DNA of 64,000 bases from Clostridium sp. AN503 (GCF_040719375.1 NZ_JBFDTP010000001.1:992001-1056000), one strand, 5' to 3'; counted from the first letter of the stretch, positions 33,204 to 42,770 are shown. Notes: generated from the letters alone by a model not told the origin. Numbers and translations: made by a program.

Positions 33204-33683
33204 ATGCAGACATGGATTCTGATGCAGTATTGTTTATGCGAGGATAAGCTTTGGGGAGAATTCTGCCCTATGTACCAGGGAAAATGGAAGGAGTTCCACA
33301 GCTTTTCAGAATTTTTCTATGAACTGGAGGGCCTGCTGGAGGAGCTGGATATGCCGCAGGCGGTGTTCCGGATCCGGAGAGAATGGAGGGAGCCGGGGCG
33401 CAGACAGATGCATTCACTGTGTCAGGCAGAAAGTCTTATGCGGGAGCAGAAAAATGCGTATGAAAGGGGAATGGAAAAAGTGCATATGGAAGCCAGAACC
33501 TTTGCTGGGCGGAGACATGGGCAGCAGTTCCACATCTGTATCCGTTACCGGAATCATGCCAGCTGGCAGGGGGAAATCCGGTGGGACAACCGAAAGCTGA
33601 AAAGGCAGTTCCGAAGTGCGCTGGAATTGCTGGTGCTTTTAACGGAAACCATGCGGCAGGACTTACCATCTATGATAAACTAA
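33204..33683 (+). CDS. Hypothetical protein at the end of the pilus island
   Basis: 159 residues. It has no signal peptide or membrane segment, and is rich in Arg, Glu, Met and Trp. It starts MQTWILMQYCLCEDKLWGEF and includes FHICIRYRNHASWQGEIRWD. GAGGGATGGAG lies just upstream of the ATG. I do not recognise the family. It is codirectional with the sortase, and a strong hairpin follows its stop. Confidence 0.6.
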   Translation: MQTWILMQYCLCEDKLWGEFCPMYQGKWKEFHSFSEFFYELEGLLEELDMPQAVFRIRREWREPGRRQMHSLCQAESLMREQKNAYERGMEKVHMEARTFAGRRHGQQFHICIRYRNHASWQGEIRWDNRKLKRQFRSALELLVLLTETMRQDLPSMIN

Positions 33684-33694
33684 AAGGAAGGCTG

Positions 33695-33733
33695 GTTCCC
33701 TGCCGTTGGCAGGGAACTGCCGGCCGGTTTTTG
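33695..33733 (+). terminator. Rho-independent terminator after the pilus island
   Basis: Perfect 10-bp stem GTTCCCTGCC/GGCAGGGAAC (33695-33704, 33708-33717) with a 3-base loop. The T-run (33729-33733) starts 11 bases further, after CCGGCCGG. Confidence 0.6.
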
Positions 33734-33781
33734 ACCGGAAAGTTTTTAAAAATAAAAAGCAAAATTAGAAAACATTTAGAA

Positions 33782-33810
33782 TTGACAACCATACCAAAAG
33801 ATATTATACT
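33782..33810 (+). promoter_or_regulatory. Predicted promoter for the Rpn-like gene
   Basis: TTGACA (33782-33787), 17-base spacer, TATACT (33805-33810). The untranslated leader would be about 180 bases. The 314-base gap 33684-33997 otherwise holds only the terminator. Confidence 0.65.
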
Positions 33811-33997
33811 GGACACAATCTTCGCCGGGGATTCCATCTGGCAGGGTTCTGATAAATTCTATATTTATCAATGCCGCAGATTTGCGGAAGATTTCAAAAC
33901 AACAGGTGCAATTTAAAGTAAGGGGGGAACAAACAACATATGATTGCAGTATTGCAATAACGGTACCAAATCAAGTATAATAAAAGGAGAAATACAT

Positions 33998-34885
33998 ATG
34001 GGTGATATTGCATATCAGAACAAGGATATCGCATCCAAACTGACGGGGGAAACGCTGGTTGGGAAGAACCTGGCTGTGTTTGGTCTGCCGCATTTATCCA
34101 TTACAGGCATCCTGCCGACGAATCTGCCGGCGATCGAGAGTAATGAGCTGCGGATCGACAACCTGTTTCAGTTGGAGGATGGTTCTCTGGCGATCATGGA
34201 TTATGAGTCCAGCTTTGACCGGGAGAATTTTATCAAATATTTGAATTACATTGCCAGGGTGCTGAAACGCTATGCAGGACAGAACCGGTTAAATGAGGTA
34301 TGGAAGATCAAGATGCTGGTGCTCTATACGGCGGATGTGGAGCGGGCGGAAGAAGTGTATGACCTGGGCGGCCTGACCCTGCAGGTGGAATCCGCATACC
34401 TGGTCTTCCAGGACACAGAGGGGATCTATAAGAGACTGGATGAGAAGCTTTTTGCGGGAGAGCGGCTTGACGAGGAGGATCTGATGCAGCTCACGATCCT
34501 GCCGCTGACGGTAAAGGGCAATCAGAACAAACAGCTTATGATCGAGCGGTCCGTAGAGCTTGCCCGCCGGATCCCGGAGCGGGACCGGACCTTAAAAGCC
34601 CTTGCGGGGATCCTGACGTTCTCGGACAAGGTGATCGATGAGGCATATAAAAACCGCATAAAGGAGGAGATGAGGATGACACAGATCGGCCAGATGATCT
34701 TTGAAGATGGAGTGATTGCTGGAAAAGCAGAAGGAGAAGCACTCGGGAAAGAACTCGGTGAGAATGACTTTGTAGCCCTGACGGGCCGGCTTATAGAGGA
34801 TTCCAGAATGGATGATCTTGCGAAAGCGACAAAGGACAAGAGTTACCGCGCGGTTTTATACCGTGAGTACGGGATCAGGGAGTAG
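33998..34885 (+). CDS. Rpn/PD-(D/E)XK nuclease-like protein of unknown function
   Basis: About 295 residues. The N-terminal part has LRIDNLFQLEDGSLAIMDYE, with spacing of acidic residues reminiscent of PD-(D/E)XK nucleases such as the recombination-promoting Rpn family. The C-terminal region ends with EGEALGKELGE repeats, also common in that family. Multiple relatives occur in Lachnospiraceae genomes, so it may be an accessory or mobile-associated family. I chose ATG 33998 because AAGGAGA lies about 8 bases upstream. The longer upstream extension is unlikely. Nuclease activity is not established. Confidence 0.62.
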   Translation: MGDIAYQNKDIASKLTGETLVGKNLAVFGLPHLSITGILPTNLPAIESNELRIDNLFQLEDGSLAIMDYESSFDRENFIKYLNYIARVLKRYAGQNRLNEVWKIKMLVLYTADVERAEEVYDLGGLTLQVESAYLVFQDTEGIYKRLDEKLFAGERLDEEDLMQLTILPLTVKGNQNKQLMIERSVELARRIPERDRTLKALAGILTFSDKVIDEAYKNRIKEEMRMTQIGQMIFEDGVIAGKAEGEALGKELGENDFVALTGRLIEDSRMDDLAKATKDKSYRAVLYREYGIRE

Positions 34886-34904
34886 AGATGGGAGGAGCGC
34901 AGAC

Positions 34905-35525
34905 ATGGATAACAGAGCGAGGCTGGAGGCCGGACAGTTGTATGACCCGGCTGACAGCGACATTATGCAGGAGCAGTCAGCCTGCCTGGAGAAGCAGTAC
35001 GAGTACAACCACACGCGCCCGTCAGAGGCGGACAGGCGGGAAAGGCTTTTAGAAGAGATGTTTGGCAGCATCGGAGAGGAGTGCTATATTGAACCTCCGC
35101 TCTGTGCCAACTGGGGCGGACGGAACGTGCATATGGGGAGCCATGTGTATGCGAACTTTAACCTGACCCTGGTAGATGATGGGAATATCTATATCGGGGA
35201 CTATGTGATGTTTGGCCCCAATGTGACCCTGACCACATCCGGGCATCCGGTAGAGCCGCATCTGAGGAAACAGGCGCTGCAGTTCTGCGCGGACGTTAAC
35301 ATTGGCAATAATGTATGGATCGGCGCGGGGGCGGTAGTGCTGCCGGGGGTGACGATCGGGGACAATTCTGTGATCGGCGCAGGCAGTGTGGTCACAAAGG
35401 ATATCCCGGCCAATGTGGTGGCTGTGGGGAATCCGTGCCGGGTACTGCGGGATATTGGAGAGCGCGACCGGGAATACTATTTTAAAAATCGGAAGATCGA
35501 TCTTGAGATTCCGGGAGAGGAGTGA
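34905..35525 (+). CDS. Maltose/galactoside O-acetyltransferase-like (left-handed beta-helix)
   Basis: Acetyl-CoA-dependent sugar O-acetyltransferase of the LacA/Maa family, 206 residues. The N-terminal mac domain has ARLEAGQLYDPADSD. The hexapeptide-repeat beta-helix follows (IGDYVMFGPNVTL, IGNNVWIGAGAVVLPGVTIG, VIGAGSVVTKDIPANVVAVG). The catalytic histidine is in TTSGHPVEP. GGAGGAG lies just upstream of ATG 34905. It lies 19 bases after the Rpn-like gene and just before the peroxiredoxin. Confidence 0.9.
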   Translation: MDNRARLEAGQLYDPADSDIMQEQSACLEKQYEYNHTRPSEADRRERLLEEMFGSIGEECYIEPPLCANWGGRNVHMGSHVYANFNLTLVDDGNIYIGDYVMFGPNVTLTTSGHPVEPHLRKQALQFCADVNIGNNVWIGAGAVVLPGVTIGDNSVIGAGSVVTKDIPANVVAVGNPCRVLRDIGERDREYYFKNRKIDLEIPGEE

Positions 35526-35531
35526 CAGGCT

Positions 35532-35990
35532 ATGTTGGAGGTTGGAACAAAAGCGCCGGATTTTACACTGGAGGATAAGGAGGGGAATCAGGTTTCGCTG
35601 TCGGATTTTTCCGGCAAACGGTTTGTCCTGTATTTCTATCCCAGAGATAACACTGCGGGCTGTACCCGCCAGGCCTGTGCCTTTGCAGCGGTTTACAAGC
35701 AGTTCGAGAACCTGGGCGTGCCGGTGGTCGGTATCAGTAAGGACAGTGTAAAGTCCCACCAGAATTTTGCTAAAAAACATGAGCTGCCGTTTATCCTGCT
35801 CTCAGATCCGGAGCTTCAGGCGATCCAGGCCTACGATGTCTGGAAGGAAAAGAAGCTCTATGGAAAGGTGTCTATGGGCGTGGTGCGCAGCACCTATGTG
35901 ATCGATGAGAACGGCGTGATCGAGAAGGCCATGGAAAAAGTGAAGCCGGATACCAATGCGGCTGAGATCCTGGAATATCTGATGGGCTAG
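35532..35990 (+). CDS. bcp: Thioredoxin-dependent peroxiredoxin (BCP type)
   Basis: Reduces peroxides with thioredoxin as electron donor. The 152-residue protein has the peroxidatic Cys44 and resolving Cys49 in NTAGCTRQACAF, after the YFYPRDNT motif characteristic of BCP/PrxQ proteins. It starts 6 bases after the acetyltransferase stop and is probably cotranscribed with it. A bidirectional-looking terminator follows. Confidence 0.95.
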   Translation: MLEVGTKAPDFTLEDKEGNQVSLSDFSGKRFVLYFYPRDNTAGCTRQACAFAAVYKQFENLGVPVVGISKDSVKSHQNFAKKHELPFILLSDPELQAIQAYDVWKEKKLYGKVSMGVVRSTYVIDENGVIEKAMEKVKPDTNAAEILEYLMG

Positions 35991-36036
35991 AAAATCTGAT
36001 CATAGGGGAAACCATAAAAGAAATCATAAAAGAAAA

Positions 36037-36082
36037 GGCCGTCCCTGAGTGTGTGAAAAGATCTCTCCGGGACGGTCATTTT
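36037..36082. terminator. Rho-independent terminator between bcp and the DUF885 gene
   Basis: Stem GGCCGTCCC (36037-36045) with GGGACGGTC (36069-36077), one wobble pair, followed by ATTTTTG. It lies between converging genes and may serve both. Confidence 0.75.
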
Positions 36083-36141
36083 TGTGTCATGGACTGGTCA
36101 TAAATTGGTTATAAACTAGCCATGGCCCATCGTTTTTCACG

Positions 36142-37992
36142 CTACATCTTCTGTTTCATAAGCCATGTGGTAAAGTATGGCTGGATCACATCAAACGGCG
36201 CATTTCCGATGTCCAACAGAAAACGGTGGAATTCTTTTGCATTGAACTTATCTCCTAGCTGCTTCTCGGCGGTCTCCCGCATATTCTGAATCTCCATACA
36301 GCCCACGTAATAGGACAGATAGTTGGCTGGATTTTCTACCATGGCGCTGTAGATGGAATCCACTACATCCTCCGGTTTGCTGTAATATTTTGCAAGATAT
36401 TCCTGGACCTGGGCTTTATCCCAGCCCATATAATTGATGGAGATATCCAGGTAGGCGTGGAGTCCGAGGCTTGCCATGCTGTTGGCGGCGAGAAGCCTTC
36501 CAAGATCCGGGTCCAGGCCATTGTCCAGGGTGTAGGAAAGGTGCTCCACATAGGTTGCCCAGCCTTCGCTGTAACCGAGGAAGGTCAAATTCTTCCGCAG
36601 GTTGGAACCGCAGGCGTCAGTGAAATACACATGCTGGTATAAGTGCCCGGGGTAGCCTTCGTGGGCGATGGTGCCGAACAGCTCTGAGGAGGCGTACCGG
36701 GGGTTGCGGTTGATATAAATGGTGTTGCTGCTGGTGTCGTCAATGGGCGATACCAGATAAAATGCCGGGCTTAAGGACAGCTCCAGCGCACGGGGAACAT
36801 CCTTGAAGGTGTAGCTGCATTCCGGCAGTGCCGGGAAATCCCTGGCGGTCAGGGTTTTCAGAGCCTCCATGATATCCGCGGGTTCTGTATAAAGGTACTG
36901 ATAGGTATCAAAAGCCTCTATAAGCTCAGGGTGTTCTGTCAGCAGGGCGGAGGTCTCAGCCAGGTTTTTGTCAATATTCTGCCCGATAGCAGCCAGCAGG
37001 CTTTCTACCGAGCCATAAGAGGTGCCGGTGCTGGCGAAAACCTGATATTTATAGTACTCCTTGCCCTGGGGGTATCCGCACATTCCTTTTTCATTGGTTC
37101 CCGTACCTTTAAACTTCTGCATTTCATCGATCAGAAGCTGGTAAGCCGGAACGAAATGCTGCTCCAGCATGGCGGAATTCTGCGCCCTGTACTGGTCCTT
37201 TTCCTCCTCTGTCAGCCCCGCCACTGCATCCAGGCGGCTGTTAAAGGAATCGATCATAAAATTGTCCCCCGGCACCAGGAGATAACTCTCACAGGATTCG
37301 ATCACATGGTCAATGGATGTGTCGCTCATCATCAGTCCGGCGTCCGCCTTTTGTTGCTCAAACTGGAGGATCTCTGCGTAATATTCATCCATGTTTTCCA
37401 GCAGCTTCAGATAATCATCCACATCCTGTTTTTGATAAAAGGTATACTCGCACAAAAGGATGGGAAGCTCCGCCTGAATGCCGATGGTAGGGGCAAGAGG
37501 CTGGGAATACAGCTCCAGGCCGTCGCTCATTTTTTCTGTTTCCAGGAAGCTTTGCAGGATCCGCAGGGTTACCTTCTGCTCCTCGGTGAGAAGCGCCGCA
37601 TCGAAGGTGGCAAGCTGCTGTGACAGTTCCTCGCGCTCCTGTCGGGCAGACTCCGCAAATTCCAGGGTAGCAGGGGTATAAAGATGTTCGGCAGATGTGA
37701 TCTGGTAAGCGGCGGGATCTTTCAGCAGAAAATGCAGGCTGAGCAGGTTGCCTCCGGCTTCACTGCGGAACAATTCTTCTTCCATCTGGTTGAAACGGTT
37801 CTGTTCTTCCAGCTTTTTCTCTTCAAACTGCTCGTAACTGGCCGGTGTTTCTTCCGGGTATGGGGCTGCAGTGGTCGGCGTATTCCCGTCCGGGCGGGGC
37901 ACACAACCGGTGAGCAGCGCCGCGCAGAGCATCACGGTGCAGAGCAGGAGAGAAAGCAGAGAACTGCCGTTTCGGTGTTGTTTTGTATGCAT
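36142..37992 (-). CDS. DUF885-family lipoprotein (putative metallopeptidase)
   Basis: 616-residue exported lipoprotein (lipobox LTGC, Cys30) with a long alpha-helical DUF885 domain. The signature IAHEGYPGHLYQHVYF contains an HExxx-type metal-binding motif found throughout the family, whose fold resembles carboxypeptidase Taq/M32-like peptidases. Cleavage activity is predicted rather than known. It is transcribed alone from a consensus promoter divergent from metG. The start is supported by TAGGAGG at about 37999-38005, upstream on the minus strand. Confidence 0.85.
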   Translation of the reverse strand: MHTKQHRNGSSLLSLLLCTVMLCAALLTGCVPRPDGNTPTTAAPYPEETPASYEQFEEKKLEEQNRFNQMEEELFRSEAGGNLLSLHFLLKDPAAYQITSAEHLYTPATLEFAESARQEREELSQQLATFDAALLTEEQKVTLRILQSFLETEKMSDGLELYSQPLAPTIGIQAELPILLCEYTFYQKQDVDDYLKLLENMDEYYAEILQFEQQKADAGLMMSDTSIDHVIESCESYLLVPGDNFMIDSFNSRLDAVAGLTEEEKDQYRAQNSAMLEQHFVPAYQLLIDEMQKFKGTGTNEKGMCGYPQGKEYYKYQVFASTGTSYGSVESLLAAIGQNIDKNLAETSALLTEHPELIEAFDTYQYLYTEPADIMEALKTLTARDFPALPECSYTFKDVPRALELSLSPAFYLVSPIDDTSSNTIYINRNPRYASSELFGTIAHEGYPGHLYQHVYFTDACGSNLRKNLTFLGYSEGWATYVEHLSYTLDNGLDPDLGRLLAANSMASLGLHAYLDISINYMGWDKAQVQEYLAKYYSKPEDVVDSIYSAMVENPANYLSYYVGCMEIQNMRETAEKQLGDKFNAKEFHRFLLDIGNAPFDVIQPYFTTWLMKQKM

Positions 37993-38016
37993 AAGGGTAT
38001 CCTCCTAAGTGTTCCT

Positions 38017-38045
38017 ATTATAATCTATACTCTGAAAAAATACAA
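38017..38045 (-). promoter_or_regulatory. Predicted promoter of the DUF885 gene
   Basis: On the minus strand: TTGTAT (38040-38045), 17-base spacer, TATAAT (38017-38022), about 25 bases from the start codon. Confidence 0.7.
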
Positions 38046-38070
38046 CTTATGAGACATTTGACCGGATTCC

Positions 38071-38099
38071 TTGAGTTTTTGGCTGGTTTGTGCTATAGT
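38071..38099 (+). promoter_or_regulatory. Predicted promoter of metG
   Basis: TTGAGT (38071-38076), 17-base spacer, TATAGT (38094-38099). The leader to the ATG is only about 35 bases, too short for a T-box or SAM riboswitch. Confidence 0.7.
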
Positions 38100-38138
38100 T
38101 TGATTACTTAATTTCTATAATTTGGAGGAAAATGGCTC

Positions 38139-40136
38139 ATGTGTCAGAATGAAAGCTGCAACTGTAAAAAACCTTATTATATTACCACGGCGATCGCCTA
38201 TACATCCGGCAAGCCGCATATCGGCAACACCTATGAGATCGTGCTGGCGGACAGCATTGCCCGGTTTAAGAGGGAACAGGGCTACGACGTCCGGTTCCAG
38301 ACCGGTACCGACGAGCATGGACAGAAGATCGAGCTGAAGGCGGAAGCAGCAGGCGTTTCCCCGAAGGAGTTTGTAGACGGAGTGGCAGGACAGATCCGGG
38401 ATATCTGGGATCTGATGAATACCTCCTATGACAAGTTTATCCGAACCACCGATGCGGATCACGAGGCTCAGGTGCAGAAGATCTTTAAGAAGCTCTATGA
38501 CAAGGGCGATATCTATAAAGGCTATTATGAGGGGCTTTACTGCACGCCGTGCGAGTCCTTTTTTACCGAGTCCCAGCTGGTGGACGGCAAGTGCCCGGAC
38601 TGCGGACGTGAGGTGCAGCCTGCGAAGGAGGAGGCATACTTCTTCAAGATGAGCAAATACGCGGACAGGCTGATCGCCCATATCAATGAGCATCCTGAGT
38701 TTATCCAGCCGGTATCCCGCAAGAATGAGATGATGAACAACTTCCTTCTCCCGGGCCTGCAGGATCTGTGCGTTTCCAGGACTTCCTTCACCTGGGGGAT
38801 CCCGGTCAGCTTTGATCCGAAGCATGTGACCTATGTGTGGCTGGATGCTCTGACCAACTATATCACCGGACTGGGGTATGACTGCGATGGTGCAAGCGGG
38901 GAGCTGTATGACAGGTTCTGGCCGGCGGATCTTCATCTGATCGGTAAGGATATCATCCGTTTCCATACGATCTATTGGCCGATCTTTTTGATGGCGCTGG
39001 ATCTGCCGCTGCCGAAGCAGGTATTTGGACATCCGTGGCTCTTACAGGGCGACGGCAAGATGAGCAAATCCAAGGGGAATGTGCTTTATGCAGATACCCT
39101 GGTAGACTTCTTCGGCGTGGACGCGGTGCGTTATTTCGTGCTGCATGAGATGCCCTTTGACAATGACGGTGTGATCTCCTGGGAGCTGATGGTAGAGCGG
39201 ATGAATTCCGATCTGGCGAACATCCTGGGCAATCTGGTGAACCGTACGATCTCCATGTCCAACAAATACTTTGGCGGTGAGGTGCGCGACGGCGGTGCAG
39301 CCGGTGAAGTGGATGCAGATCTGAAGGCTGTGGTACTGGATTCCGTGAAGAAAGCGGATGCGAAGATGGACGAGCTGCGGGTAGCGGACGCGATCAGTGA
39401 GATCTTCAATATCTTCCGCCGCTGCAACAAATATATCGACGAGACCATGCCCTGGGCGCTGGCGAAGGATGAGGCGCAGAAAGACCGTCTTGCCACCGTT
39501 CTCTACAACCTGGTGGAGGCGATCACCATCGGCGCGTCCCTGCTTGAGTCCTTTATGCCGGAGACTTCCGCGAAGATCCTGGCACAGCTCCACGCAGAGA
39601 AACGCAGCTTATCCGCCATGGATCAGTTTGGACTGTATCCTTCCGGAAGCCATGTGACAGACAAACCGGAGATCCTGTTTGCGAGAATGGATATGAAGGA
39701 AGTCCTGGACAAAGTGGAGGCCATGCATGCAGCCGAGGCGGCGGCAGCCGGCGCGGCTGATGGCGCAGCTGATGCGTCCGATGACGCCGTCATCGATATC
39801 GAGGCGAAGCCGGAGATCACCTATGATGATTTTGCAAAGCTCCAGTTCCAGGTCGGGGAGATCATTGCCTGCGAGGCAGTGCCCAAGTCCAAGAAACTTC
39901 TCTGCTCCAGGGTAAAGGTCGGAAGCCAGGTGAAGCAGATCGTCAGCGGTATTAAGGCGTACTATTCACCGGAAGAGATGGTCGGCAAGAAGGTCATGGT
40001 CGTTGTGAACTTAAAGCCTGCAAAGCTGGCTGGCGTCCTGTCTGAGGGAATGCTGCTCTGTGCAGAGGATGCAGAAGGCAACCTGTCCCTGATGGTGCCG
40101 GAGAAGAAGATGCCTGCAGGAGCCGAGATCTGCTGA
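38139..40136 (+). CDS. metG: Methionyl-tRNA synthetase
   Basis: Charges tRNA-Met, the first step of protein synthesis. The 665-residue protein has the HIGH-type motif in TSGKPHIGNTYE and a zinc knuckle with Cys135, 138, 152 and 155. The KMSKS signature is at 307-311, followed by the anticodon-binding helical domain. The C-terminal tRNA-binding (Trbp111/EMAP-like) domain runs from about 560 (FAKLQFQVGEIIACEAVPKS). An Ala/Asp-rich linker (about 530-555) joins the two. The N-terminus has an unusual cysteine-rich start (MCQNESCNCKK) before the catalytic core. GGAGG lies about 12 bases upstream of the ATG. Confidence 0.97.
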   Translation: MCQNESCNCKKPYYITTAIAYTSGKPHIGNTYEIVLADSIARFKREQGYDVRFQTGTDEHGQKIELKAEAAGVSPKEFVDGVAGQIRDIWDLMNTSYDKFIRTTDADHEAQVQKIFKKLYDKGDIYKGYYEGLYCTPCESFFTESQLVDGKCPDCGREVQPAKEEAYFFKMSKYADRLIAHINEHPEFIQPVSRKNEMMNNFLLPGLQDLCVSRTSFTWGIPVSFDPKHVTYVWLDALTNYITGLGYDCDGASGELYDRFWPADLHLIGKDIIRFHTIYWPIFLMALDLPLPKQVFGHPWLLQGDGKMSKSKGNVLYADTLVDFFGVDAVRYFVLHEMPFDNDGVISWELMVERMNSDLANILGNLVNRTISMSNKYFGGEVRDGGAAGEVDADLKAVVLDSVKKADAKMDELRVADAISEIFNIFRRCNKYIDETMPWALAKDEAQKDRLATVLYNLVEAITIGASLLESFMPETSAKILAQLHAEKRSLSAMDQFGLYPSGSHVTDKPEILFARMDMKEVLDKVEAMHAAEAAAAGAADGAADASDDAVIDIEAKPEITYDDFAKLQFQVGEIIACEAVPKSKKLLCSRVKVGSQVKQIVSGIKAYYSPEEMVGKKVMVVVNLKPAKLAGVLSEGMLLCAEDAEGNLSLMVPEKKMPAGAEIC

Positions 40137-40183
40137 TGCGTGCTGATTGGCGATGAGATAGGGATATGCGGATGGAGAATGGT

Positions 40184-40957
40184 ATGACATTGAGTTTGAA
40201 CGGCAGATTAAACGGCAATCAGTTAAAGCTGATTGCCGTTATCAGTATGCTGGTGGATCATATCGGGTACCTGCTTGTGGGAGACGGCGTGATCCTGCCT
40301 ATGATGATGCGGCTGGGGAAACCCATGGGCGGCTGGTGGATCCTCTACTGCGTGCTGAGGATGATTGGCAGGGTGGCATTTCCCATCTTCTGTTTTCTGC
40401 TGCTGGAAGGTTTTTTGCACACCCGGGATTGGAGACGGTATGCGCTGCGTCTCGGTGTGTTTGCGGTGGTCTCGGAGATTCCCTTTGACCTGATGGGCGC
40501 CCATGTGCCGATGTCCTGGGACGTGCAGAACGTATTTTTTACCCTGTTTTTGGGACTTCTGATGATGAAAGCGTTGGAAACGGTCGGGGCCGTGGATCTG
40601 TGGAAGCCTGGAAGTGCGCAGATGCCGCTGAAGACGCTCCTGCAGCTGGCGGTGATCCTTTTGTTTTGTGGTGCAGCCTGGCTGCTTAAAACAGATTATG
40701 GCTATATCGGGATCATGCTGATCGCATTGTTATACTGGTTCCGCTGGGACCGGACCAGGATGTGTGTGATGGGATTTGTGTGGATGGTCATGACGATGCG
40801 GACCCTTTATATGATTCCGGGCCTGGCGCTGGGATTTTTCCTGATATACCTTTACAATGGGCAGCGCGGCAAGTGGAAGGGGAAGTACCTCTTTTACCTG
40901 TTTTATCCGGCGCATATGCTGGCATTGGCCGGGATCTATCATTTGATTTTTGTGTAA
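40184..40957 (+). CDS. TraX-family membrane protein
   Basis: Integral membrane protein, about 257 residues with seven to eight hydrophobic segments, of the TraX family. The family was named for F-pilin acetylation but is widespread in Firmicute chromosomes without conjugation genes. It matches in LKLIAVISMLVDHIGYLL at the N-terminus and SEIPFDLM. The start is uncertain among ATGs at 40166, 40172 and 40184. The last has GGAG 6 bases upstream. It sits between metG and tatD, so it is part of a housekeeping run. Its role there is unknown. Confidence 0.8.
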   Translation: MTLSLNGRLNGNQLKLIAVISMLVDHIGYLLVGDGVILPMMMRLGKPMGGWWILYCVLRMIGRVAFPIFCFLLLEGFLHTRDWRRYALRLGVFAVVSEIPFDLMGAHVPMSWDVQNVFFTLFLGLLMMKALETVGAVDLWKPGSAQMPLKTLLQLAVILLFCGAAWLLKTDYGYIGIMLIALLYWFRWDRTRMCVMGFVWMVMTMRTLYMIPGLALGFFLIYLYNGQRGKWKGKYLFYLFYPAHMLALAGIYHLIFV

Positions 40958-40989
40958 ATGGTTATATTATAAAGAAAGAGGGAACTACT

Positions 40990-41766
40990 TTGAAAACCAT
41001 GATTTTTGATACCCATGCCCACTACGATGATGAGGCATTTGACGAGGACCGCGAGGCAATTCTTAACAGCCTTGTGGAGAACGGGATCGGAGCGGTGGTA
41101 AACATCGGAGCCAGCATCCAATCCACGAAAAATACGCTGGAGCTTATAAAACGGTATCCTTTTGTCTATGGGGCCGTGGGCGTCCATCCCAATGAGACCG
41201 GAGAGCTGAACGATCATCTGATGGACTGGCTGAAGCACGTGGCCGGGGAGGAGAAGGTGGTCGCCATCGGTGAGATCGGCCTTGACTACTACTGGAATGA
41301 GCCGGAGCCGGAGGTGCAGAAGCATTGGTTTGTGCGTCAGCTTGCTCTTGCGAGGGAAGTGAATCTGCCTGTTGTTGTTCACAGCCGGGACGCGGCGAAG
41401 GATACGCTGGATATTATAAAGGCGGAGCGGGCCGGGGAGCTGGGCGGGGTCATCCACTGCTTCTCCTACAGCCTGGAGATGGCGAGAGAGTATTTAAATC
41501 TGGGCTTTTATCTTGGGATCGGAGGCGTCCTGACCTTTAACAACGCCCGGAAGCTGAAAGAAGTTGTGGAGTATATGCCGTTGGACCGGATCGTTCTGGA
41601 GACCGACTGTCCGTACTTATCCCCGGTCCCGAACCGGGGGAAACGCAATTCTTCCCTGAACCTGCCCTATGTGGTGGAGGCGGTCAGCCAGATAAAAGGA
41701 GTGGCGCCGGAAGAAGTGATCGCGGTGACGCAGCAGAATGCGAGAAAGATGTACAGGCTTTTGTGA
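40990..41766 (+). CDS. tatD: TatD-family metal-dependent deoxyribonuclease
   Basis: Amidohydrolase-fold nuclease (about 258 residues) with the metal ligands in IFDTHAHYDD, the catalytic-region IGLDYYW, VVHSRDA, HCFSYS and ETDCPYLSP. I chose the TTG start at 40990 because GAGGGA lies 6 bases upstream, while ATG 40999 is 15 bases away. The region before it encodes the end of the TraX gene in another frame. TatD followed by rsmA is a conserved Firmicute arrangement. Confidence 0.92.
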   Translation: MKTMIFDTHAHYDDEAFDEDREAILNSLVENGIGAVVNIGASIQSTKNTLELIKRYPFVYGAVGVHPNETGELNDHLMDWLKHVAGEEKVVAIGEIGLDYYWNEPEPEVQKHWFVRQLALAREVNLPVVVHSRDAAKDTLDIIKAERAGELGGVIHCFSYSLEMAREYLNLGFYLGIGGVLTFNNARKLKEVVEYMPLDRIVLETDCPYLSPVPNRGKRNSSLNLPYVVEAVSQIKGVAPEEVIAVTQQNARKMYRLL

Positions 41767-41886
41767 ACCGGGATGCCCAGTGCATCTGCAGACGCGCATA
41801 GTTTGGTATAATAGCTGGAGAACCTGTAAAGGCCGGATGGCATATAGCAGACCGGAAAAGGAATGAGCAGATTGAGGAGGAACAGG

Positions 41887-42759
41887 ATGCCGACATTGGG
41901 AAATCCGAAAAATACAATAGAGATTATACAGAAATACGAGTTTGCATTTCAAAAGAAATTCGGGCAGAATTTTCTGATCGACACCCATGTGCTGGACAAG
42001 ATCATCCGGGCAGCGGGGGTTACGGGAGATGACATGGTGCTGGAGATCGGGCCGGGGATCGGGACCATGACCCAGTATCTGGCGGAGGCGGCAGGTAAAG
42101 TGGTGGCGGTGGAGATCGACACGAACCTGATCCCGATCCTTTCGGAAACATTGGCGGATTATGACAATGTGGTGGTGTTGAATGCAGACGTCTTAAAGGT
42201 TGACATAAAAGAACTGGCGGAAAAGTATAACGGCGGCAGACCGATCAAGGTGGTGGCAAATCTTCCTTATTATATTACGACGCCGATCATCATGGGGCTG
42301 TTCGAGGGCGATGTGCCGATTGACAATATCACCGTTATGGTACAGAAGGAAGTGGCGGACCGGATGCAGGTTGGGCCAGGCTCTAAGGACTACGGCGCGC
42401 TATCCCTTGCGGTGCAGTATTATGCAGAGCCTTATATTGTAGCTAATGTGCCGCCCAACTGTTTTATCCCCCGTCCCAATGTGGGGTCGGCGGTGATCCG
42501 TCTTACCCGGCATAAGGAGCCGCCCGTAAAGGTACAGGACCCGGCGCTGATGTTTAAGCTGATCCGGGCTTCCTTCAACCAGAGGAGAAAGACCCTGCAG
42601 AACGGCCTTAACAATTCCCCGGAGATCTCATTTTCCAAAGAACAGATCGCGGCGGGCATTGAGAGCCTGGGGGTCTCTCCTACGATCCGTGGGGAGGCGC
42701 TGACCCTTGAGCAGTTTGCGGAGCTGGCAAACTACTTTACTGCGGCAGGGAAAAGATAG
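41887..42759 (+). CDS. rsmA: 16S rRNA (adenine1518/1519-N6)-dimethyltransferase
   Basis: Dimethylates two adjacent adenines in the 3' hairpin of 16S rRNA (KsgA). The 290-residue protein has FQKKFGQNFLIDTHVLDKI, SAM-binding LEIGPGIGTMTQYL, catalytic NLPYYITTPI and C-terminal RRKTLQNGL. ATG 41887 is preceded by GAGGAGG with 6-base spacing. A short terminator follows the stop. Confidence 0.96.
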   Translation: MPTLGNPKNTIEIIQKYEFAFQKKFGQNFLIDTHVLDKIIRAAGVTGDDMVLEIGPGIGTMTQYLAEAAGKVVAVEIDTNLIPILSETLADYDNVVVLNADVLKVDIKELAEKYNGGRPIKVVANLPYYITTPIIMGLFEGDVPIDNITVMVQKEVADRMQVGPGSKDYGALSLAVQYYAEPYIVANVPPNCFIPRPNVGSAVIRLTRHKEPPVKVQDPALMFKLIRASFNQRRKTLQNGLNNSPEISFSKEQIAAGIESLGVSPTIRGEALTLEQFAELANYFTAAGKR

Positions 42760-42770
42760 GATTTCAGTTC

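Noticed and set aside
33581..33916. 111-residue open frame between the hypothetical and Rpn-like genes
   Set aside because: It overlaps a real gene and a terminator hairpin and has no ribosome site or recognisable sequence.
33952..33981. TTGCAA, 18-base spacer, TATAAT before the Rpn-like gene
   Set aside because: The resulting transcript would begin inside the ribosome site, so it cannot be the promoter; the one at 33782 is preferred.
37993..38138. Possible T-box or SAM riboswitch before metG
   Set aside because: The leader after the predicted promoter is only about 35 bases and carries no conserved riboswitch elements.
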